Shown here: positions 11,177 to 23,400 of the stretch, piece after piece
Layout: the number at the start of each line of letters is the position of its first letter
Position numbering within the stretch: position 1 is the stretch's first letter
DNA from: Dimorphilus gyrociliatus
Taxonomy: Eukaryota; Annelida; Polychaeta; Dinophilidae
DNA: 56,178 nucleotides
Direction of reading: 5' to 3'
NCBI GenBank assembly: GCA_904063045.1
Contig: CAJFCJ010000071.1
Coordinates: 64,067-120,244 of the forward strand
Made by a program: the position numbers and the translations under genes
Notes under the pieces: generated by a model
Database searches by the model: none
Told to the model about the DNA's origin: nothing
What the model saw: only the letters and a program-made list of their open reading frames with translations

Positions 11177-11247
11177 AATTTTCAACATACACCAAATATA
11201 CTGAAGAAGCAGAAATTCCCACAATTACAATACAACAAAGTACAAAT

Positions 11248-11361
11248 ATGGCGCAGTCGACAGCCCACAATTCAACTTTAAGGAATGATATTTTGGTTTA
11301 TGAAAGTGACAAAACCAGAGCAAAGGAAATAGATGAGTGTCTCTCTAAAATAAAGCCGTGA
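11248..11361 (+). CDS. Possible short ORF or first exon (37 aa)
   Basis: ATG at 11248 in a good context (caaatatggcg) opens 37 codons with soluble, protein-like composition (MAQSTAHNSTLRND, DKTRAKEIDECLSKIK) and higher GC than the flanks. It ends in TGA at 11361 after aagcc. It could be a start exon with the donor unidentified, or chance. It is divergent from the helical exon on the other strand. Confidence 0.25.
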   Translation: MAQSTAHNSTLRNDILVYESDKTRAKEIDECLSKIKP

Positions 11362-11818
11362 TTTATCTCAAAAAACATGATAATTATCTGTACTAGTCAA
11401 ATGAATGTCACACAATAATGTATGTATGGAGCACCATTCAAAACTAGGCTAACTCTGCTATACTAATTCAATATTACTTATTTGCTTAGCAGGATAAATC
11501 TGACACAAACATTCAAGTTGAATCATTCAGTCCAACCCTCTCAGCCTTAGAGTAACACATTTCAAATTTTAAGACAAATTGCTAACACCATGTGTTAATT
11601 GGATTATTTTTTCATTTAGTATATGTGAAAATATGTGAAATTGTGTTTGATTAAAAATATTTGTCTGTCATTTTAAACAATATCCTGCTCAATAATTATC
11701 CTGAAAAATCTATTTTTCAGGGATAGCATTATCGCAGATTAAAATTAATGAAATCAGATAATGTTTTGTCTTGAACAAATGATAAAGATGTGTTTATGAA
11801 TTTTACTTGACTACTTAC
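11362..11818. other. No gene seen
   Basis: AT-rich and non-coding on both strands as far as I can read. It lies downstream of the PAN exons at 11819-12123 (minus). Confidence 0.45.
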
Positions 11819-12123
11819 AACACTTTCCTTCAAGCAGACCTACATAAATAATAGTGTCAGAATAAACTGAATCAGCTGTATAGATCGTTCTAGAGTTTAA
11901 ATAACAAATATTATTATCCAGTCTGTAATCAATAGATCTGAAAAATTTTTCAAAATGCTTGAAATTTCAACATTTTTTATAAATTCCTACTTGCAATTAT
12001 CAATTGTAAAGCATAACTCCAAGCAAGATTTCCATGAATCAAAAGGGATTCCCTTGCCTGAATTTCCAGGGAGTCTTATGTCATATCGTGGGATTGGTGT
12101 GTTCAGCATCTCATATAAACAAT
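11819..12123 (-). CDS. PAN/apple domain, two exons of a partial secreted gene
   Basis: Exon 12123-11991 starts phase 1 and ends phase 2 at a gtagg donor; it encodes SWKSCLELCFTIDNC. Exon 11937-11819 starts phase 2 and ends phase 1 at a gtaagt donor; it begins KSIDYRLDNNICYLNSR. The exon pair matches, in phases and residues, the PAN exons of the intact gene at 41309-41631 (CKSIDYVPSTKVCSLNSE). PAN domains bind ligands in secreted proteins. I found no signal-peptide exon upstream or further exons downstream, so this is either a fragment or a gene with distant exons. Both splice junctions being in phase favours a once-functional gene. Confidence 0.6.
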
Positions 12124-12452
12124 CTTTCAATAGAGAAAGAGTGTAGAAAACAATGTTCTGTATAGAAGTTATATTTTAATACAATATCAACTTTCGTAAT
12201 ATCACTTTTAAATGGTATTCATTTGATTAAATCATCCATAACTATTGTTTTCACTTTCAACATCGGTTTACTAGGCTTTTTCAATTCAGCTGCAAATTTC
12301 CCTTTTTTGATAAAAATAATTCATACTACAATTTATTTTAAGCCCAATCATGCATAAGTCTTCACTATACTTCAACAGTCTTCCCCATTCACATTTCTCG
12401 AATCAGAATCTTTTTTAAAAGGATCATAAACTGCTCATAAAAGTTTTTAAAT

Positions 12453-12682
12453 TTAAATTTTGTTTCTATGAATTCTTTTCCAAAATGGTCTAATTTTTTC
12501 TATTTCTATATCAAAAATTTGCCCAAAGCCTGGCATCCTTGTGTCATTTCCAAAAAGGAAACCATAGTATAGAATGGCTGTCTTCTTTCCTATTTTTTTC
12601 ACAGCTGTCTCTAAGTCTAAGAAGAAATCCTTATCCAAATCAAAGTCATAATTGACTTCTCTTGTTCTGACCTTGACATTTC
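12453..12682 (-). CDS. Hypothetical terminal exon (76 codons)
   Basis: After a ccttag acceptor the minus strand is open in phase 1 for 75 codons plus stop (VKVRTREVNYDFDLDKDFF, TAILYYGFLFGNDTRMPGFG, ending IHRNKI). The phase-1 start resembles the secreted genes of this window, but I recognise no domain and no upstream exon. It is separate from the PAN exons at 11819-12123, because it ends in a stop before them. Confidence 0.4.
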
Positions 12683-13065
12683 CTAAGGAATGTTGTAAAA
12701 TGAGCTTTATTGAAACAGATAACGTTGCATATCTCCTTTTGTTTCAATTTCATATAAAATAAACTATTTTAATTTTTCACATTAATCGACATATAGACAG
12801 AATCAATAGTGGAAATTATCCATCAATAAGTATTGAACTAAACCTAAAAAGTTAATCAATGTCAATTTATTGGAAATGATTGATTCTTGCACAGGTGTAA
12901 AAGGTAGAATATTAATAGCTCTGTTTTTCATACTGTGTACTTGAAAGCAATAAAAAATATCAGCTAAGAATAATTCCAACCAAAAAGAAAAGAAAAAATC
13001 TGTTATGTGCATTTCAGTTTGTTACAAAATGATTTTTAGAAAACTATAGACTTAATCATTAAATT

Positions 13066-13148
13066 TAAACATTTATTAAAAGGTTCAAGTAGAATCAGTA
13101 CTGTTGTAAGTTTGCAAATGAATAAATTGGCTAAGCAAAGGGTAGTAC
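13066..13148 (+). repeat. LTR family fragment, 3' (U5) end
   Basis: Contains aaggttcaagtagaatcagt and ends near gtagtaca, matching the U5 end of the LTRs at 8173 and 9609 but in plus orientation. Confidence 0.65.
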
Positions 13149-13311
13149 ATTACCACCTATTGATTTTTTTAATTACAAGACTAATCTTGCCACTAAATTA
13201 AACAGGTATAAAAAGCCTTTACTGTATTTTAACACATTATTACTATTTTTTTTTCAATTTAGTTTTATAGATAAATTTATCCAATCTTCCTTCAAGGAGG
13301 GACTTTAACAA

Positions 13312-13520
13312 GGGATCAACAGAAAACGGCCCCAAGAAGGATATATGAAGGCAGCATTTTGGGTTAAGAAATGGTTAGGAGGAAAAGAGCATTTATTGAT
13401 TTGTAGTTAAGGGGGTCCCATCTAAGGGTTAGGAGTAATGAAAAAGGGTTAGGGATACATTAGGGATGGTTTAGGGTTAGGGTAAAACCATGCTTTTGGG
13501 GCTGTTTTCTGTCGCATCCC
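13312..13520 (+). mobile_element. TTAGGG-bearing MITE, copy 1 (209 bp)
   Basis: Terminal inverted repeats gggatcaacagaaaacggcc (left) and, reversed, gggatgcgacagaaaacagc (right). The interior carries aagggttagg and tttagggttagggt. Flanks tttaacaa (13304-13311) and tttagcaa (13521-13528) form a probable 8-bp target duplication with one mismatch. It has no coding capacity. The TIR core (gaaaacggcc or gaaaacgtcc) matches the MULE terminal units. Confidence 0.75.
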
Positions 13521-13918
13521 TTTAGCAATTATTTATTTTTTATCTTTATTTTCATTTTTATTCTTAATTTTTGTCTTCTTTACTCATTCATTTAATTTTT
13601 TAGCTTTAGCTTTATTTAATTGTATATTACTCATATTTTCAATGTTCTTTTTGTTTGAATTTCAATACAAACTTTTCAGCATATTTATGGTTTCTCCTAT
13701 TTTCTGTTATTTATATATTTAAATGAGTATGGGAAAAAACGTCCCAAGGTTGGGAAAAACAAGTAGTGGGAAAAGATATTTGAATTTTAAAAAGATTGCT
13801 CTATTTTGGGAACGAATGACAATATACTGAGAATATAATAATTAATAATGAATATATGTTTATTTAAATGTATTAAAAATGAAAAAAGCTAAGAATGTTA
13901 TACAAAGTTTAAAACTTA

Positions 13919-14280
13919 CTAGAATAAAGTAAAAATTATGCTAAGACTCTTCTGTAAGAGGACAGCAGATGTAACCATTCCCAATCTGTATTCATCCCAA
14001 ACAGCAAATACTTGGTCCGGCTTCTGGATGACACTTTTCTTCTGATACTTCTTTAGCCTTTTTTCTGATAGAAGTTTCTCTACAACTGGAATAAGACTTG
14101 ATTCCTGTTTTAAAATATCTATGAGCATATCAAATGAGCCTATTGCAGGAGTCTTTTCATTTATTCTTCTGTGCCATCCTTCAACATCATTGTTAGTGCT
14201 GATGGCAAGACCAAATACAGACCAACAATTTGGTGTCCAAATTGAATGCTTAATCCAAGTACTTTCAATGTTTCTGTAAA
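13919..14280 (-). pseudogene. MULE-C transposase C-terminal fragment
   Basis: The minus strand reads WIKHSIWTPNCWSVFGLAI, then the Glu motif NNDVEGWHRR, then LIPVVEKLLSEKRLKKYQKK and VFAVWDEYRLG: the C-terminal part of the MULE transposase, clearly diverged from the A, B and E lineages. Asp-containing exons, zinc finger and FLYWCH are absent, so the copy cannot be autonomous. Confidence 0.75.
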
Positions 14281-14680
14281 AATAAATTAACTTTCAAATA
14301 TCAAATATGGCTGCCAATACAAAAATTATAAATAATAACTGACAGGAGAGAAGGGTTCTTAAAAAATGTATAATCTTGTAATATTCAAAAAAACCAAATC
14401 AATACAAGAGTTTCAATGCTTAAAAAACAAATTAGCCTGAAAATATGCCAAGAACTGCAAAATTTATGTTTCACTTACAGACAATAGAAGGAAATAATTC
14501 ATTTCTCTTTTAATAGCATTACATAATTCAGAGAAAACTGGTAAAAACATCACAATACATATACCTTTCTTCAAAAATATTAATATTTTATTCTATAAAT
14601 GAAGTAAACAGCAAAAGAGAAAAACATTTCTGATTATAAGTATCAATAATTATGCCAAGTATATCTTTAGCCAGGCATAG

Positions 14681-14817
14681 GAAGTTTTTTCCCAAGCTTT
14701 AGGACGTTTTTTCCCAACAATTAGGATGTTTTTTCCCAACAATTAGAACATTTTTTCCCACCCTGGGACGTTTTTTCCCAGGGACGTTTTTTCCCAAGGA
14801 CGTTTCTTCCCGACCTC
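14681..14817 (-). repeat. MULE-C terminal array
   Basis: About seven imperfect units of ggacgttttttcccaa separated by a few bases. The opposite terminus at 13725-13775 has two or three units in the other orientation. The unit cgtccc...gggaaaaaacg is nearly palindromic, unlike those of the other lineages. Confidence 0.8.
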
Positions 14818-15429
14818 ATTTAAATTATCATATAGCCATTTCTTTTTAAATAAATTTTTGCTTTATAAATTTGAACATGTTCTGGCTTGTCTCAATTGTG
14901 TGGGCTTGAAACAAAAATATCCATACAAACATGTGTTTTATCTCAAAAATAGGTAACAGTCTATTAAAAAATCCCTCTCATAATGAATACTGTTGTTTGT
15001 ACTAAAATAAAAGTTAATTGTATATGATTACACAAGAGTAGACCAAAAAATTATGTTTGCTTCATCCATTTTCATGTCTATGTGTCAAAAAGTGAAAAGA
15101 GTCATATTCCATTTTTGACCCATTTTTCCTTCCTTGTCTTTAAAATGTGTCTGATTTAAACTTTTTATAAGCTCATTTTTAGCTGTATTTTAAATATTAG
15201 GCCTATTTTTCATATTATAAAATTATATATAAATAACAATACAATGTAAATATTTAACGCCTATTGTTCATTAAACAATACTATTTTAACAAAGATATTC
15301 TCTGGATACAAGCAATTAAATAGAAGATCAATTTTGTTTTAATTCTTAACAATTAACATTTCTTTACATAAACATAAAAATATTGTATCTAATAACAATA
15401 ATAGATATTTTTCACTTGGATAGAAAACT
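14818..15429. other. No gene seen; upstream of the 15430 gene
   Basis: AT-rich and non-coding. It should contain the promoter of the gene starting at 15430, but I see no distinct element. Confidence 0.4.
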
Positions 15430-18400
15430 ATGACAAGTCTATTACTGGTCAAATACTTCTTTTTCTTCATTGCATCATCCTCATTTAAAATCTCAGGTTA
15501 GTTTATGTTAATTCCAATTAGTTATGTTATTGAAATTTTTGTTTGAATCTTAAAAAGAAAAAAGCTGTTTTTGAATTTTTGTCTTTAGATCATGAAAAAC
15601 TTATTTTAGAATTGACATAGATTTTTTCTATTAAACCAAACCTTATCTTATTTGCAATTTGTTAGACTAGACTAATATTCTGATATAAGATTATACGCTA
15701 AATTATTTAGACACTAATTAATCAATTTAGCTATGGAATACAACTGTTAAAAGAATCTTTGGTCTTGTTTTTAGCAATAGAAACTCATTGTTCAGTTGAT
15801 AATGACTGCTCAAACTTTCAATATTGTTTATCAGGAAAATGTCTTTGCCAGCCAAAATATGATCAGAAAATTTGCAATGATAGTAAGATTACTAAAAAAA
15901 AAGGATTGAAATTTTTATAAATTAAAATTTTTATCTTTTTAATAGGTCATAATCTAATTCTAGACAAAAATAAATTTGTCCATGGTATACATACTTTTAA
16001 TAAACAAGGAGATTCTATTGGTGATTGCTATGAGTTTTGTTTAAATAACAATATCCATGATTGTATTGGATTTATATTTAAAGAGCTCAATGATGGAAGT
16101 TATAATTGTCAGTTTTATAAAGAAATATCATCTTTGGTATTCAATAATGTATTTTCTTTAATTCTTTTGAAAAGTAAGAAAAGATGAACAATTATTAAAT
16201 TATTGTCATTAAAAAAAATTTCTTTTGTTTTTGGACAAATTTAGATAAAAAACTCGCAGTTTGCGGAACAAATGAAAATGAAATACCACTGCTTGAAGCA
16301 TGTTATAACAAACTGTGGGAAGCAAATGGTTGTTTTGGTGAACAATTTAAATTTAAACCTAACTATCAATCAATGACTGTTCTAGAATTTGATGATTATT
16401 CAAAAAAAGTTTTTAACAAGTCTATAAATAGATTTGCAGAGGATGAAAATTCAAATTTCTATAGACTAATCTGTTTTGAACATATGGATAGTAATGAAAT
16501 GAATATAGCATTCAATAGTGAAATGGTTGATTATGTTGGAAACTTTCAAAATCCACTATATCACCCAAAACATATTGTAGATGGTTCACATTATAGTAAT
16601 ATAACACTTGGTTCTTGTACAGTATTAATGAAGTTAAATACTGATGAACCCAAAATTACAATACATTTCAAAGGGAAACATATCATTAAAAAAGTAATTC
16701 TATGGCCAACCAATCAGCAGAGTAAGAAAAATTCTCTTTTTTTACTCACAATTTCACATAGCAAAAACTTATAAAACTTTTTTTTTTCAGCTACTCAACA
16801 ATTACAAATTTATATGCATACTTCCCATAATACATGCTCCGATAATGATATATTTTTAGATAACAATTCACCAACAACAGTGTTATGTAATAATTTAAAG
16901 CAAACTAGAAGTTCTAATTTAACAGTTCAACCAACACAACAAAATGATATTCTTCAATTATGTGAAATTGAAATAATTTCTAGTAAATGTTTATATGATT
17001 TTATTAAAAAAGTTTATGTTTTTAGCTTTTTCTTCTTCTTTTATTTATAGATAACATAGCCTATTTGAAAGGAGTTATTAACAAATATGCACATCGCAAA
17101 TTGTCTACATTAACTGATGGTCTTACAAATATAAACAGAGAATTGAAAATTGGAGGGCAATTTTGGGTTGCAATTAACCTATTTGCTTACTACAATGTTT
17201 TAGCTATTGACTTAATATTATCAAATAATTTTCATCTTTCTTATCAATTTGTTATTGAAGTTACAAATGAAAATCCATATTTAAGTTATAATTCTTCTAA
17301 ATATAGTTTATGCGGAGAATATCCACATAATGCAGTGGGTTACTCTTCCTATCCTGAAAAATTTATTTCATTTTTATGCCCTAGTAGAGGGGTTAAAGGT
17401 CAATTTGTTGTATTTAGAAGAAAAACAACTAATTCTCTTTTATTTCGAATACGTGAAGTAGAAGTTTTTGGCAATTATATCAAACAATCCAATAATGAAA
17501 ATACAAATATATTGTTACATAAACCAGTTTGGACATCTTCTTCATTTGGTTCAATATACACTCCTCAAAGTTTAACTGATGGTCTATACAATATTTTTTA
17601 TCATTCTAAAGTATCTTCCAAACAATGGGCAAGAGTTGATACGTTTACAAAGTATACTATTTTCAGAATGGCAATTTTAAATAGAGATGAAAATTGTATT
17701 TATCAAAGTCTATTTTTTCTTTTTATTTATCATCCTTTTTCTCTTATGAATTACAGTGCACGATAGAGCGAGGTATATTAATGGTTTAGTGTCGAATTAT
17801 CAAGATTTTAATATTGAGGAATATCATTCTTATTCCGAAAAATGTTTTACAAATAATGAAGATTTTTTAAGTGGAGAATATAGACTCTGGGAATGTGAAA
17901 CGCCATTTCCGGTCGGCCGTTTTGCAATCATTTTTCTAAATTCCGCGAGTGCTATCAATATTCTTGAATTAGAAGCGTATGGTCAAGAAATTGTTGATAA
18001 TGATATGGTTCTCTTACCAGTTACAAATATTGATAGGAGTAATGATGCTAAAAGTATTCAAAATGGAGATGAAAGTGATCAATATCCAATAAAAATTATA
18101 GATAGTTTGGCCTTTAATGCCTTAAATGATGGATTCTTGTCATGTTCTGGTAATTTGGCATCAAGTAGTTTTGAGGAAGGACGAATAACTCTCTATATGG
18201 ATAATCAATATTTAATAAATCAAATTGGTGTTCTCATTCCATTTGAAGCACCAAAAGGTTACTAAAAATTACTATTTCTTTATCATTAATTGTGTATTTA
18301 TTATTTTAAAAACTATTTATAGAAAATTTCAAAAATATTCAAGTTACAGTTGAATTATTCTTCTTCGATAAAAACTTACAAAAGTCAATTTGTTCAAATT

Positions 18401-19283
18401 TGACAAATAATTTTAAAATAAAGCAATTGTTATATAAATGCGAATACATTGGCGATAGAGTATCTCTCTATAAATTTGGTGGTAATGGTTTAATGCAACT
18501 TTGCGAAATTTACATTTTTGGTAGGAAACAATTTGTCGACAATGATAAGTCGATTCGTTCTTTTGCCAATGTTATATATTCATTAGATACTTGGACAATC
18601 TATTCCAATTCAATTTGTGATAGTTTCTATCCTACTCAATATTATTTCATTGAATTACCAGTTTATTGTAAAATAACTGCAATTGGTTTTCTTTTAAGAG
18701 AGAATGTAGACTTTCAATCAAATTTAAATATTTTTGCTTTATCTTATGGGATAGAAATATTATGTACAACTTTAGATATGCATCATCTTCGTGTTGATAA
18801 ACCTACAAATTTTACATTTCATTGTAAACAAGAAATGATTACAAAATATTTAAGAATTTCATCAGAAATCAAAATGAATATTACATGTGATTATTACGTA
18901 ATAAGTAAAGAAGTTATTGGAATTATTCCAGGTTTGAGAGAGAGAGATATTAATTTTTTTTTACTTAGTCAAATTAATCTAATGTTGTTTTTGTTTTTTT
19001 TTTTATCATAGTAAAATATCAATTAAAATACGAAAAAAAAATGATTAAACAACCCTACATCTACTCAACAATTCGTCAAATACAAAATGTTATAGAATGT
19101 TACAAAATTTGCAAGATGGATAGAGAAGTTTGTCAGAGTTTAGTTTATTTTGAAACATTAAGACAATGCAATCTGAGTTCTTTTCCAATTTTTGCAAATT
19201 CAAATCAATATTTATTAGAATCAAGTGATAATTATTATTCCATATTATACAAAATTGATAAGAATTTACTGCAATTATGCTAA
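15430..19283 (+). CDS. Secreted EB/EGF-like, PAN and F5/8C multidomain protein (1032 aa, 9 exons)
   Basis: Exons 15430-15496, 15775-15882, 15946-16173, 16245-16721, 16791-16982, 17051-17695, 17757-18257, 18323-18931 and 19012-19283 join to 3,099 nt with no internal stop; all eight introns are phase 1 and GT-AG. Exon 1 is a signal peptide (MTSLLLVKYFFFF). Exon 2 is a small Cys-rich EB/EGF-like module (CLSGKCLCQPKYD). Exon 3 is a PAN domain (DCYEFCL, HDCIGFIF). Exons 4-8 hold about four to five F5/8C (fucolectin/discoidin-like) units, recognisable by the DG, W and terminal LCEI motifs (ILQLCEIEI, IREVEVFG, MQLCEIYIFG). Exon 9 is a second PAN domain (VIECYKICKMDREVC). Such modules bind glycans or proteins outside the cell. 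Uniform phase 1 is the hallmark of exon shuffling. Domain counts are by eye. Confidence 0.88.
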
Positions 19284-19554
19284 AATGCTTAAAAGAGTTT
19301 CCTAGATTATTAAAATTTGGGAACTGTTGATAAAAGACAAATGATAAGATTCTTCATATTTTATCTTATATATCTACTTTTATTATGAATGTTGTACTTT
19401 ATTCGACTTTAAATAGACCTAAAATTTCAATTTCCCACTTGGTGGATCGATGAGACTACTTTACTTTACTACTACATCAGGCGAAATTTCTGACATCAAG
19501 AAATGTTGTTTTCTTTGCTGGAAATGCATATATTGGTGTTGGATTGCAAACATA

Positions 19555-19990
19555 CCCAAGGCAGGTGCAAAGATACCTGAGTACATTCGCACCCTTTTTT
19601 CTTTAGTAAATTTATTGATTTTTTTTAAAATGGTTTGATTACAAAGGTGTACATATGTTATATTTAAGCTGGAGAGTAGATAAGAGATGTCTGCATTAAT
19701 GAATCAATGAATGTCAATTTGTTTAATTTGAAATCATCTCACAAATCAAAAATTTTTGTTTGTATGTCAATACACATTTTCTTTTGATGTTTGTAAACCC
19801 TTTTCTCTGACAATATTTTCTCATAAACTACAATCAATTCAGCCTCATTCTTTAGCTTATCAACAAGCATGTAAAAAGATCCTTTAGCAGGTAGCTTACT
19901 GTTCATTCTTTGATGCCATCCCTCACAATCATTATTGGTTCTAATAGATAAACCAAAAACTGACCAACTATTTGGTTTCCACAATTTATT
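19555..19990 (-). mobile_element. MULE-B3 3' fragment
   Basis: The minus strand encodes a C-terminal transposase piece (MWKPNSWSVFGLSIRTNND, EGWHQRMNSKLPAKG, KIFDL) nearly identical to MULE-B1 at 35510-36560. Its 3' terminus at 19559-19594 holds ggcaggtgcaaagatacc followed at once by gtacattcgcaccc in the opposite orientation. Everything upstream of the MWKPN region is lost. Confidence 0.75.
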
Positions 19991-20463
19991 TTTGTTTCAA
20001 CATTTAGCATTAGGTTCGTTCATGGAATTCAATCAAGGTATTATTTCTTATATTTTATATGTTTCAGAGATTATATAATACTCATTCAAACAATGTTTCT
20101 TATTTAATTACCATATTTCAACATTCAACAAAAGACATCTTAAATTTCTTGAAAGTTTTGGCCCAGGCATCAGGAATTGATTTCCATTAACATTATATAG
20201 ATAAGCTATAATCTTTTGGATTAATATTAAAAAGTGCTGTCATATAGGTAGAATATACTGAACTTTGATTATTCAGAAAGTCCAACAATTGTAATAGGAC
20301 AAAGTATTTTCTACAAAAGCTTTATTGTTTTTTATGGAAGTGTTAAATGGGTTTATAAATCCTCACTGTTTCATTCCCACTATCTTAATAGAATCATATT
20401 CTATACAAATTTAATTCATAGTAAAACAATGTTTTCCACACTTCCAAACAAAGTTTTTATTGA
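19991..20463. other. No gene seen
   Basis: AT-rich, no supported coding frame or repeat. Confidence 0.45.
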
Positions 20464-20670
20464 GGATTCGACAAAAAACATCCATAAATCAGTGAAGTTA
20501 CACTGACCTTAACCCAGCCCTTGTCTGTACCTAAGCTTTTGCATTAGCCCTAATCGTTAGAGGAGACCCTAATATGTACAAATCAGTTGCTGTTTTCTTC
20601 TGCCTAACCATTTCTCAATCCAAATTTTTGTCTTGAAATTTCTCATTTGTGGACGTTTTCTGTCAACGCC
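20464..20670 (-). mobile_element. TTAGGG-bearing MITE, copy 2
   Basis: Ends ggattcgacaaaaaacatcc and, reversed, ggcgttgacagaaaacgtcc. The interior has ccttaacccagccc and tgcctaaccatttctc, as in the copy at 45529. It is reversed relative to copy 1. Target duplication unclear (imperfect ttattg/ctattg). Confidence 0.7.
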
Positions 20671-21598
20671 ATCTCTATTGGATCTTTTGTTATTGCAATT
20701 GTGCATATTTCTTTTAATATTTAATGCTGAATTTAAATTGATTTTCTATTATGATGAATTATTCTTTTCCATTCATTTGAAGTTTGTTAATGACCATTTC
20801 CATTGATTTCCATTCCACAAGCATTATTAGTAAAAGAACAAGCCAATCTACCTTCTATAATTGTATGGTTGTTTCTTTAGTAATTACATAAGACAAATTT
20901 TTATTGTTTAATTCTCTGGCATGGACATATTCTATCAACTCAATGAAGTATATCCTAAAATTTATTCCTTTAGTGAACTAGGGAAATTTCTCAAATATTA
21001 TCATTAAATGTCAAAAAAATAGAGATTCTTTTAAACTGTGTTTTTTCTTCAGCATAACTGGTATTAAAGACCTATTGTTAAATTATAAATCTTACTTCAT
21101 TTTTTTGACAAGTAATTTTTGCTTTAATCAATAGGCTAAATTATTGATTGTATAGTAGGACTAAACTTCATTATTCCCCACAATTATTCATTGAATGTTT
21201 GTCACGTAGCAGCAAGCATATTTTTCTTTAATGAAATATTCAGGGAGCATAGACTAAAAAATAGTTGTTGAATGGGGACATTTTGTCCAGACCAGTAAAA
21301 AACTACTCTTATTAATTGTTTTAGTTTATCAACTAATCATCTCTGCTAATTTCACAATTAATTGAATAGATAGAAATTCTAGATGGTGAAGCTGTGATCA
21401 ATCCAAAAAACAATGTCTTCCAAATAATATTAAATGTTAATCCATTGTGAAACTATTTGTTTTCTGTCTCTTTTTTCAGAAAACAAACAATTTGCACATA
21501 ACAGAAAAATGTCCAAAACCATAAATGTCAGTTATGAATTTTAATACAACATTGTTAGACTATTTTTCCATTGATGTATTCCATTATTTTTTTATCAG
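20671..21598. other. No gene seen
   Basis: AT-rich. A single gggacattttgtcc at about 21272 resembles a MULE terminal unit, but nothing flanks it to support an element. Confidence 0.45.
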
Positions 21599-22550
21599 CT
21601 AATAAAGTACTTCACATAATTTTGAAGTTTGTGAATCTGAATATGCTCTAACATATACTCCTTCACAATATCTGCTATCACAATCACAGCTATATTTACA
21701 CATTCCATCACTGGAATATAATAAATTACAAAATTTGAATCTTCCATCAAATTCAATATCAAATTGTGACAGAGGAGGAATGTACATCATCAATTCATTC
21801 AATTAGCCATTTGAACAAGACAGGTTTTGTCCAACTATTGATACTGCTATTGAAACTAATGGTTTATTCACTCCTGGAAAAGGATATCTAACAATGAATG
21901 GACTAGGTTTTAAATCAATACAAGTTGAATTATTTAAATCATTAATTAGATTAAGTGTGCTTGAATGAAAGCTTGTTACTGTAGAAAGTTGTGATATGAA
22001 TTGAGAACTTTATTGATTTTATTTTTATCTTGTTCAAGAGAATATCTTGTGTTTATTAAGTAAACATTCAGAATCTTCAATATTTTTATCTCCAAGGCCA
22101 ATTCTTTGACTGTTTTCAATTTGACAACCAGTTGTTAAATGAAGAAGACAAACTATACTTTTTGAATAAAGAGAAAAGAGGAAAATTGTAAGAATATATG
22201 ACAATTTCATATCTATACAATCTTTGATGTTGACAATAAGTATATTTCTCAGTTGTTTGGATAACATGTAATGTTGGTCCAACTCCAGCTCCTGGCTTCA
22301 ACCAGCAACAACATATACAATTTGACTAGTTGATAATGTCCAATTACTGGTGTCCATATCTGTTACTTTTTCCAAAACACTTAAGCATTGTAATTTTGTA
22401 GGAAATTTTCAACTATATCTTAAAGTTGCTTGGTGGAATGTTTTATCTTCTGCTTCGAATACTGGAATTGCAATTTCCTCAACATTTGGATTTAACAATT
22501 GAACAACTGAAAAATACCACCCTTCTATGTACATAGTGTTGTTAAAAGGA
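21599..22550 (-). pseudogene. Broken secreted gene, paralogue of the 41174 gene's C-terminus
   Basis: The 3' part (about 21960-21599) aligns along its length with the C-terminal domain of the intact gene at 41174-42728. It has STCIDLKPSPFIVRYPFPGV against QTCIDIKLDEKFNLRIPWPS, then the Cys pattern YSCDCDSRYCEGVYVRAYS against YRCECGEEYCQAVYIKAFG, ending KLCEVLY. An in-frame TAA at about 21800 interrupts it. Further upstream (22034-22282 and 22300-22550) are extracellular-looking pieces (CQIENSQRIGLGDKNIED; MYIEGWYFSVVQLLNPN) in different frames, with stops. No intact signal peptide is visible. The gene looks dead. Confidence 0.6.
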
Positions 22551-22984
22551 AAAAGGTTCATTCACCATTCAATTGTCCTTAGATTTTCACAGGGCCAGGA
22601 CATTTTAGCCTATTTACTAACATACATTTATTGAAATTTGGATTAGGTTTAGCAATTCCACTATGCTAAAGTATTCGGCTTGTTTCCTGTTGGTGTTTCA
22701 GGATGTCACAAAGTTTAATAGACATAATCCTTGTCTTTTATGAAAGCTAATTGAATTATAAGTGATTTGTAAGTAGTATATGTATTTGAATAGGGGTGAA
22801 ACCGTACCCAATACAGGGTTAAACCATACCCAGATACTGATATAATGTATATAGCCAAATGTTTAAAGATACATTTATCTAAACAAAATTCAAAGAATTA
22901 AAACTGAAATGAAAAGAAAAAGAGAATATGAAATGTAGTTAAAATCTATGGAGCATATACTGTATATCAAATGTTTGTAGTCAT

Positions 22985-23400
22985 AATTCATCTGCTAATA
23001 TTTTTCCTAGTTTGTATTCATCCCAAATGTCAAATTTATTTCTTTTTTCTCTGATATTTATATATTTGTTTTTCAGACATCACCTTTTCATAGATAATCA
23101 TCAAATCTCACACTTCTTTCATTTCATCCACTATTATGTAGAATGAGCCTTTTGAATGCACTTGACTATTCATTCTGTTGTGCCAACAATCCAGACTATT
23201 ATTTGTTCTAATTGATAGACCAAACACTGACCAATTTTCAGGTTTCCACATAGAATTACATATTCATGTATTTTCAAAATACAAAAGTAAGTCACCAAAT
23301 TTCAATTGCTCCAAAAGTTCAGACTTCAGTCTACCAAATGTTGAAATGATGACATCAGATGGCAGAATACACAAACATAATATATATAGTATATATAACA
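22985..23400 (-). pseudogene. MULE-E transposase fragment, catalytic Glu replaced
   Basis: The minus strand reads ILPSDVIISTFGRLKSELLE, then WKPENWSVFGLSIRTNNSLD, then CWHNRMNSQVHSKGSFYI, with in-frame stops after MKEV and later. In all other lineages here the motif is NND-x-EGWH; this copy reads NNSLDCWH, so the third catalytic acid is Asp, not Glu, and its neighbour Gly is Cys. The fragment stops where the Tc1 element begins (23411). Confidence 0.7.

Larger units (their letters stand above)
13725..14817 (-). mobile_element. MULE-C, internally deleted (1,093 bp)
   Basis: Bounded by gagtatgggaaaaaacgtcc at the left and its counterpart gaggtcgggaagaaacgtcc (reversed) at the right. Both sides are flanked by atttaaat (13717-13724 and 14818-14825). 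That is compatible with an 8-bp target duplication, but the 8-mer is palindromic, so it could instead be part of the inverted repeat. Only a C-terminal transposase fragment remains inside. Confidence 0.75.

Noticed and set aside
19450-19638. 62-codon frame with several Cys
   Set aside because: It runs into the MULE-B3 terminus, and the Cys spacing fits no domain.
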